Assembly (NCBI GenBank): GCA_964598765.1 | Contig: CAZRCZ010000010.1 | Location: 95,855-159,854, forward strand | Length of the DNA: 64,000 bases | Direction: 5' to 3' | DNA from: CAZRCZ01 sp964598765 | GTDB taxonomy: Bacteria; Sumerlaeota; Sumerlaeia; MVZB01; JAJFLK01 | In this document: in pieces, positions 59,186 through 64,000 of the stretch | Layout: every line of letters begins with the position of its first letter | Numbering within the stretch: the stretch's first letter is position 1 | Notes under the pieces: generated by a model | Told to the model about the DNA's origin: nothing | Seen by the model: the letters and a program-made list of their open reading frames with translations, nothing else | Databases searched by the model: none | Translations under genes and position numbers: made by a program

Positions 59186-61863
59186 TTCGGCAATAACTCC
59201 GGCGCGTTTTGAATCTCGCGGATGCCGAACCAACTGTATTGCCGCGACTGCGGCCCCATTTTGACCGCAAGTTTCAACGGCTCTCCCGTCGGCGCGCCCC
59301 CTTTGGGGATTTTCAGGGACATTACGCCGTTGGTCCCCTGCCTGGTGTCAAGGTATCGGAACTCCATCAGAAATCCATGTCCGTCCCAAAGCTTCCACTG
59401 GCCGCCGGGAACAAATTGCATGATCTTCTTTCCATTGATGAACAGTTGGCAGTCGGGATCCATCTCGGAACTGCACGCAAAAACCAATGGGGTCTTCGTG
59501 TCTCCATTCCACGGCTCTGTATTCCAACTTACACCCTTGGCGTCCGGGCCGTCGGTTTGTCGCGTCCGCGCCAGCGTCGCGCCGATTGCCGCATTGAACG
59601 CGACGTTTTGAACGACTTGATCCGCGTCCGTCAACTCTGCATAGCCTGAGATTCTTTGAACGGAGGGGATGACGTAGGGCTTTTGAATAAAGGGTCTTCG
59701 GAGGTAGCAGGAAACGGGGGGACAATGCTCGTCTTCGGGAAGTTGCAACGTGGCCACGACTTTGAATTCCTCTCTGTCCGCCTTCGGAGTGAATGGAACG
59801 GTGACGACTTGCGGCTCGCCCAAAACCGGACCGAGCGAGGGAGCCAGATTCAGGATCGCCTGATCCCGCCACAAGACTTGAAGGGCAAGGCGCGCTTTGG
59901 TTTCATAAATCCCTCCTCCGGCTTGGAATTCCATGCCGAACGTCGTTGGTCTTCCCGCAAGTGCCGGAAGAGCGAAAACCGCCGTCAGAGTTCGGTCTCC
60001 GCTTTGGTCCGACGCGGGAAACGCCAGTTCCATTCCCTTAAAGGGATGAATTCGGGGGAAGTAAGGTTTGCCTTCAAAGTTCAATCCGTAATTCTCATGC
60101 GGGACCATCGGCGTTCCGGGGGGAGGAAAAATCCTGCCCGATGGATCCCCTTCATCAAAGAGGATAAAACCGTAGGTCAACTCGTGACCGTGCAGTAGCG
60201 AACCCAGATTGTTAAACTGCAATTTACGGCGCAAGTCCAAAACCTTGTAAAGCTCGTCGTCGTATCCGGTCGCCGGATAGAGCCGTCCCGACGCCGCGAC
60301 CACCTTGAAATCATCGCTGGCCCGCCGACGCAATGGCTCGTAGCCTCGGTCGTTGACGATCAAATCGAAAACGTCCACCGTTCGTGTGCCCGGATGCGTC
60401 GAGCTGTGGAAAATCATCCGGACGTAGCCGTTCTTGTAGTAGTATGTTGTTCCCCCTCCAATGATCAAAATGGCGATTCCCAAAACGGCGGATGTCCTGA
60501 GCAAAGCCTCCCATCGGTCCCGAAAGACCGCCAACAGCAATCCGCAGAATCCCAATAGAAGAACCGGCCACCCCGCAAAGGTCAGACGCGGCATGTCGCT
60601 TACCTTACGCCAAATGGTGTAGACAACGAACAACGCGCAAAAACTGACAAGCGTTGCCACTCTGCCGAACGGCGCGCGTCCCACGGGCGGCACAGGCGCC
60701 TCGCCCGTGATTGAATCGGCCCGGGTATTCATCCATTCCCGATCCAGAATCTTCCAGTTCAAAACCGCGATTGGAACCGCGACAAAAAGGAACACCGAAA
60801 TCCACGCCCTCAAGAAGGCGTATTGCATTGAAATCGCCGCCAAGATCACCGCGCCAAGAATTGCGATCTCAAGCAGGATGCGTAGGGGAAGCTTGAGCCA
60901 AACCGCGCGAAAAACCCATCCGGCGACGAGGATCATCAAAATTTGAAACAACGGCTCACACTCAAAAAATTCCCGGAGCCACAATCCGTAGGGACCCGGA
61001 AAGTAATCCCATGTCAGATTTTCATGGTGAAATAGACGATTCAGATAGGAAGTCCCCGAATCTTGCGCCCAATACTCCAGCGTCAGGAGCGGCAGAAGCG
61101 CCGCGGCTCCTCCCAAGACGGGGCAGACGAGACAATTCCACGGCCTCCACGGGAAAAAAGGTCCCCGCCTGAATAATTCGATCAAGACCGAGACTCCCAA
61201 TCCCAACGCGATGGCTACCACCGTCGGCCCGGCGCCGTAATATGTTCCAAATCCCAATCCCAATGAGACGCCTCCCCCCAGCCACGCCCCCAAACTCCAC
61301 CGGCGCGAGCAAAAGCAAAACAGCGCGACGCAGAGCCACATCACCGATTGAATCACCGCCAGCACACGCACCGAATAATTGAGAAAGAAGGGAGAAAGCG
61401 AAATGAGCAGGAGCGCGAGGAGGAAACCACGTTCGCCGTAGAGCCTCCTCGCCGCTCCCGCTAGGGCGAGCATGGCGATCACCGACGCCACCGCGGAAAG
61501 CGCGAAAGCCTCGTTGGACGCGCCGGGAAACAAATTCGCCCAAAGCAAATGGCCGATCAGCCAGAGGATTCGTCCCCCCTCGCTGTAGTATTCGACGATC
61601 CGCCATCGCTCCCCCCAATTCGATGTCAGCAAATACTCCGATGCCGTAGGGTAGCGGGTGGCTTCGACCGGTCCCCTTTCGTCCCATCCCAAGATGGTCG
61701 GCAGAGCCAGAAAGAGGAACCGAAAGACCGTGGACCCCGCGCACAGGGCGTAAACCAGCTTTCGCGGAGACCACGCCAACGGGTTCCATGACTCATTCCA
61801 CGTCGAAATGTCATTCGCGGAAGAAGGAGAAACGGTTTTTTTTTCTTGATCCTGAAGGTTCAT
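59182..61863 (-). CDS. GT-C-like membrane protein with large C-terminal domain, paralogue 3 (first gene of operon)
   Basis: 893 residues. Membrane helices lie within residues ~35-480, with the first-loop motif TILGWDERGPVE and TSNWGERWRIVEYYSEGGR, then KVSDMPRLTFAGWPVLLLGF. The soluble part has HPFKGMELAFPAS, EHCPPVSCYLRRPFI, ISGYAELTDAD and YSWFGIREI. The membrane/soluble split, the Asp-Glu loop and the CPPVS-x-Y-x-RRPFI signature define a family of three here. It is divergent from the TMTC-like gene at 61996, with a 132-base shared upstream region. Confidence 0.75.
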   Translation of the reverse strand: MNLQDQEKKTVSPSSANDISTWNESWNPLAWSPRKLVYALCAGSTVFRFLFLALPTILGWDERGPVEATRYPTASEYLLTSNWGERWRIVEYYSEGGRILWLIGHLLWANLFPGASNEAFALSAVASVIAMLALAGAARRLYGERGFLLALLLISLSPFFLNYSVRVLAVIQSVMWLCVALFCFCSRRWSLGAWLGGGVSLGLGFGTYYGAGPTVVAIALGLGVSVLIELFRRGPFFPWRPWNCLVCPVLGGAAALLPLLTLEYWAQDSGTSYLNRLFHHENLTWDYFPGPYGLWLREFFECEPLFQILMILVAGWVFRAVWLKLPLRILLEIAILGAVILAAISMQYAFLRAWISVFLFVAVPIAVLNWKILDREWMNTRADSITGEAPVPPVGRAPFGRVATLVSFCALFVVYTIWRKVSDMPRLTFAGWPVLLLGFCGLLLAVFRDRWEALLRTSAVLGIAILIIGGGTTYYYKNGYVRMIFHSSTHPGTRTVDVFDLIVNDRGYEPLRRRASDDFKVVAASGRLYPATGYDDELYKVLDLRRKLQFNNLGSLLHGHELTYGFILFDEGDPSGRIFPPPGTPMVPHENYGLNFEGKPYFPRIHPFKGMELAFPASDQSGDRTLTAVFALPALAGRPTTFGMEFQAGGGIYETKARLALQVLWRDQAILNLAPSLGPVLGEPQVVTVPFTPKADREEFKVVATLQLPEDEHCPPVSCYLRRPFIQKPYVIPSVQRISGYAELTDADQVVQNVAFNAAIGATLARTRQTDGPDAKGVSWNTEPWNGDTKTPLVFACSSEMDPDCQLFINGKKIMQFVPGGQWKLWDGHGFLMEFRYLDTRQGTNGVMSLKIPKGGAPTGEPLKLAVKMGPQSRQYSWFGIREIQNAPELLPK

Positions 61864-61995
61864 CCTTGCCTACATTTACCCGAAGACGCCCTGCGAGGCG
61901 TCAAGAAGAGAGATCATAATGAGGTCCGCCGCCAAGGATCAAGTGTCCCCAATCGTGTTTCTTCATGTTCTTGCTCTGATCTTGCGAATCGTCCG

Positions 61996-63756
61996 ATGAG
62001 GTTGCATCTTGTCACCAATCCTGAAACGATCCAATCGAAGCCGTCGCCTCGATGGCTTTCCCCGCTTCTCCTCATCGGATTCTCCGTCTTTCCCTTCGTT
62101 CCAACCTTATGGTGCGGCTACGTCTGGGACGATAATACGCTTACCCAGAATTCGCTGATCTTGGAACCCAGCGGATTCATCCGAATCTGGACTCAGCCGC
62201 TTGCCAACGAGAAGGAAGAACATTACTGGCCGGTGGTTTACACTTCCTTTTGGGCCGAAGCGCAATGGTGTGGACTCCGTGCATGGCTAAGCCATCTCAT
62301 TAATGTTTTGATACACGCCGCCAATGTCCTCCTCGCTTGGCGTCTCTTGCTCCGTCTCAAGGTTCGAGGGGCTTGGCTGGCGTCCGCGCTATTCGCGGTC
62401 CATCCCATCCATGTCGAATCGGTGGCATGGATCATTGAACGCAAGGATGTGCTTTCCACCTTCTTTTATCTCCTCTCTGCGCTCCTCTACGTTGATTTTC
62501 TCCGACGATCCAAAGAGCATTCCTACCTGATTTCAATCTCTTTCTTTGTTTGCGCATTGTTGAGCAAATCCATCGTGGTCACCCTGCCGCTGGTATTAGG
62601 GTTGGGATTGATCGGGCGCGAGGGACGCTGGAAATGGGACCCTTGGTTTCGACTGCTCCCTTTCTTTCTGCTGGACGGCCTCACGATTTTTGCGGACTTC
62701 AAGATTCATCATTACTTCATCAAATTGACCTCGGCCGAAAGCATCGGCTCTCCGGTGGACCGTGCTTTGATCGCCGCTCGCGCCCTATGGTTCTATCTCG
62801 GCAGGGTGATTTGGCCGGCCCATTTCATGGGGCTTTACTCCCGATGGGAACTGGAATCCTCAATTCTTGGGTGGGTTCTTTTTCCAACGATCTTGGCGGC
62901 GGCTGTCGCCATGCTTTGGCTGTTTCGCCGCGGATTGGGGTTTCAGGTTCTTGGAGGGCTGGCTTTTTTTGTCCTTACGCTGGCTCCAATCCTTGGATTT
63001 ATTGAACATAGCTACATTCGCATTTCCTTTGTCGCTGAAAGGTTCGCCTATCTGGCAAGTTTGGGGGTGTTTGTGGCGATTGCTCCGGTGTCGGTATCGG
63101 TCGTGCGCCTTTCTAGAAGTCTAAGTCTATCGGCCAGACTCGGATGCTTCTTATTATTAACCTTACTGTCATTTCTGACATGGCGACGATGCGAACTTTA
63201 CCGCGACGACCCGACTTTTTTCGGAGCGATTCTGAAGAAAAATCCATCCAATTGGGTGGCATGGAATGAGGTGGGCAATTACGAGTATCAGGCGGGGCAT
63301 GTGGATCGGGCTATGACCCATTTCCTCGAAGCCCTCCGGTTGAAGCCCGATTCGGTCAACGCGATGATCAATTACGGCAACATTTTGGCCATCAAGGGGC
63401 AATTGGATTTGGCCATCGCCCAATACCGGAAAGGAGCGGAAATTCAGCCCGGAACTCCCGCCGTGTGGAAGAATCTGGCCGAAGCCCTCCTCCTCCAAGG
63501 GAAGCTTGACGAGGCCGAGGATGCCGCTCAGAAGTCCCTCCAACTCCAACCCGACGATCCCAAGTCGCATAATCAATTGGGGATCATCCGGGCCAAACAA
63601 GGGCGATGGGACGATGCCGTTCAGGAATTCCTCAAGGCGCTCCAATTCGATCCGGAAAACGAGGGGGTGAAACGGAATCTGGAGCGCGCGCGCACCCGTC
63701 GCTCGGACGATCCCAACCCTCGGTCGGCACAACCGCCGATCAAACCGTTCCGTTGA
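61996..63756 (+). CDS. TMTC-like membrane glycosyltransferase with TPR domain (paralogue)
   Basis: 586 residues from ATG 61996; the upstream in-frame extension to 61846 overlaps the divergent gene's start and is rejected. The membrane part has GYVWDDNTLTQNSLI (Asp-Asp motif), PVVYTSFWAEAQWCGLRAWL, FAVHPIHVESVAWIIERKDV and LSTFFYLLSALLYVDF, the classical bacterial TMTC pattern. Three to four TPRs follow from ~residue 430 (AWNEVGNYEYQAGHVDRAMT; VNAMINYGNILAIKGQLDLA; AVWKNLAEALLLQGKLDEAE; KSHNQLGIIRAKQGRWDDAV). It is probably an extracytoplasmic protein glycosyltransferase next to the three-gene GT-C operon. Confidence 0.85.
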   Translation: MRLHLVTNPETIQSKPSPRWLSPLLLIGFSVFPFVPTLWCGYVWDDNTLTQNSLILEPSGFIRIWTQPLANEKEEHYWPVVYTSFWAEAQWCGLRAWLSHLINVLIHAANVLLAWRLLLRLKVRGAWLASALFAVHPIHVESVAWIIERKDVLSTFFYLLSALLYVDFLRRSKEHSYLISISFFVCALLSKSIVVTLPLVLGLGLIGREGRWKWDPWFRLLPFFLLDGLTIFADFKIHHYFIKLTSAESIGSPVDRALIAARALWFYLGRVIWPAHFMGLYSRWELESSILGWVLFPTILAAAVAMLWLFRRGLGFQVLGGLAFFVLTLAPILGFIEHSYIRISFVAERFAYLASLGVFVAIAPVSVSVVRLSRSLSLSARLGCFLLLTLLSFLTWRRCELYRDDPTFFGAILKKNPSNWVAWNEVGNYEYQAGHVDRAMTHFLEALRLKPDSVNAMINYGNILAIKGQLDLAIAQYRKGAEIQPGTPAVWKNLAEALLLQGKLDEAEDAAQKSLQLQPDDPKSHNQLGIIRAKQGRWDDAVQEFLKALQFDPENEGVKRNLERARTRRSDDPNPRSAQPPIKPFR

Positions 63757-63842
63757 GATGACCACTGCCTGCGGGTCAGGACGCCGCGTTCCATTTGGAT
63801 TGGCAAAGGCCAAAAAAAATTCTCCCCGAAGTGAATTTCTTG

Positions 63843-63870
63843 TTGACAGTTTTAATTCGTGATATACAAA
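63843..63870 (+). promoter_or_regulatory. Candidate promoter near the window end
   Basis: A consensus TTGACA at 63843-63848, with TATACA at 14 or TACAAA at 16 bases downstream, in a locally AT-rich segment. The downstream gene lies beyond the window. Confidence 0.35.
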
Positions 63871-63880
63871 TCAATATACG

Positions 63881-63979
63881 ATGGTTGGGGAGGAGTCTCT
63901 CTTGGGGAAGTTAAGAGAGCTTTTTGCGCCCCGTTTAATGATGTTTTTTTCCGTCCGCATGGGTACGGGCGGCGCATGA
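63881..63979 (+). CDS. Possible 32-codon peptide or leader
   Basis: An ATG 11 bases after the candidate -10 region opens 32 codons (VGEESLLGKLRELFAPRLMM...) to a TGA at 63977. It is too short to judge; it may be part of an untranslated leader of a gene past the window. GGGGAGGAG inside it could instead serve as a ribosome site for another start. Confidence 0.2.
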   Translation: MVGEESLLGKLRELFAPRLMMFFSVRMGTGGA

Positions 63980-64000
63980 GATTCGGAAGGGATTGTGGAG

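Noticed and set aside
61846..61995. Longer start of the TMTC-like gene
   Set aside because: The extension overlaps the divergent gene's start and lacks family similarity; ATG 61996 gives a normal N-terminus.

Overview
The window is from a Gram-negative, environmental-type heterotrophic bacterium of moderately high G+C. Lipoproteins, long Sec signal peptides, a GspA/GspB-like pair and an outward-facing cytochrome point to a diderm cell. The mix of Asp-box (BNR) proteins with Thr/Pro tails, TMTC-type TPR glycosyltransferases, formylglycine-type domains and very repeat-rich intergenic DNA resembles Planctomycetota/Verrucomicrobiota-like or candidate-phylum (Sumerlaeota/Hydrogenedentota-like) genomes. 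The sequence alone does not settle the phylum. No rRNA, tRNA, CRISPR array, complete insertion sequence or prophage was recognised.

Layout. 1-8 kb: the end of dnaG, a large secreted Asp-box protein, a penicillin-acylase-family hydrolase, tpiA and a pair of very small genes. 8-11.4 kb: the 2-oxoacid:acceptor oxidoreductase pair korAB behind a structured leader that ends in a terminator-like hairpin. 11.4-19 kb: unknown secreted and membrane proteins, a copper-type P-ATPase, an alpha/beta hydrolase, folP and a HIT protein. 19-27 kb: tetrapyrrole genes (hemC; a cobA-hemD fusion) interleaved with two PIN-type toxin-antitoxin modules, a HEAT-like protein and an orphan histidine kinase. 27-35 kb: an AT-richer predicted defence STAND NTPase with a nuclease-like N-terminus, a sirtuin, nadA, a DUF4143 ATPase and a secreted glycosidase-like protein. 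35-42 kb: a RelE-type module, a formylglycine-type lipoprotein, a TMTC/TPR membrane protein, a lipase-like hydrolase and a Gfo/Idh/MocA protein. 42-49 kb: a cytochrome/copper-monooxygenase-like protein, a repeat-dense stretch containing hicBA between direct repeats, the methylmalonyl-CoA mutase large subunit and an unknown small gene pair. 49-64 kb: envelope genes, namely GspA/GspB-like proteins, a small lipoprotein coupled to a glycosyltransferase, three tandem paralogous ~900-residue membrane proteins coupled by ATGA overlaps, and a second TMTC/TPR protein.

How the genes fit together. Housekeeping genes (dnaG, tpiA, folP, hemC, cobA-hemD, nadA, korAB, mutA-like) are scattered singly or in pairs, with accessory modules inserted between them. 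Five or six small two-gene modules look like toxin-antitoxin pairs. The last 15 kb is devoted mostly to surface glycosylation and envelope assembly.

The most unusual signals are in the DNA itself: four compound hexamer arrays (GAGCAA units running into GATTAA units), all in one orientation upstream of plus-strand genes; a ~58-bp palindromic element present three times, once translated in frame inside a glycosyltransferase; a REPIN-like doublet; and direct repeats bracketing hicBA.
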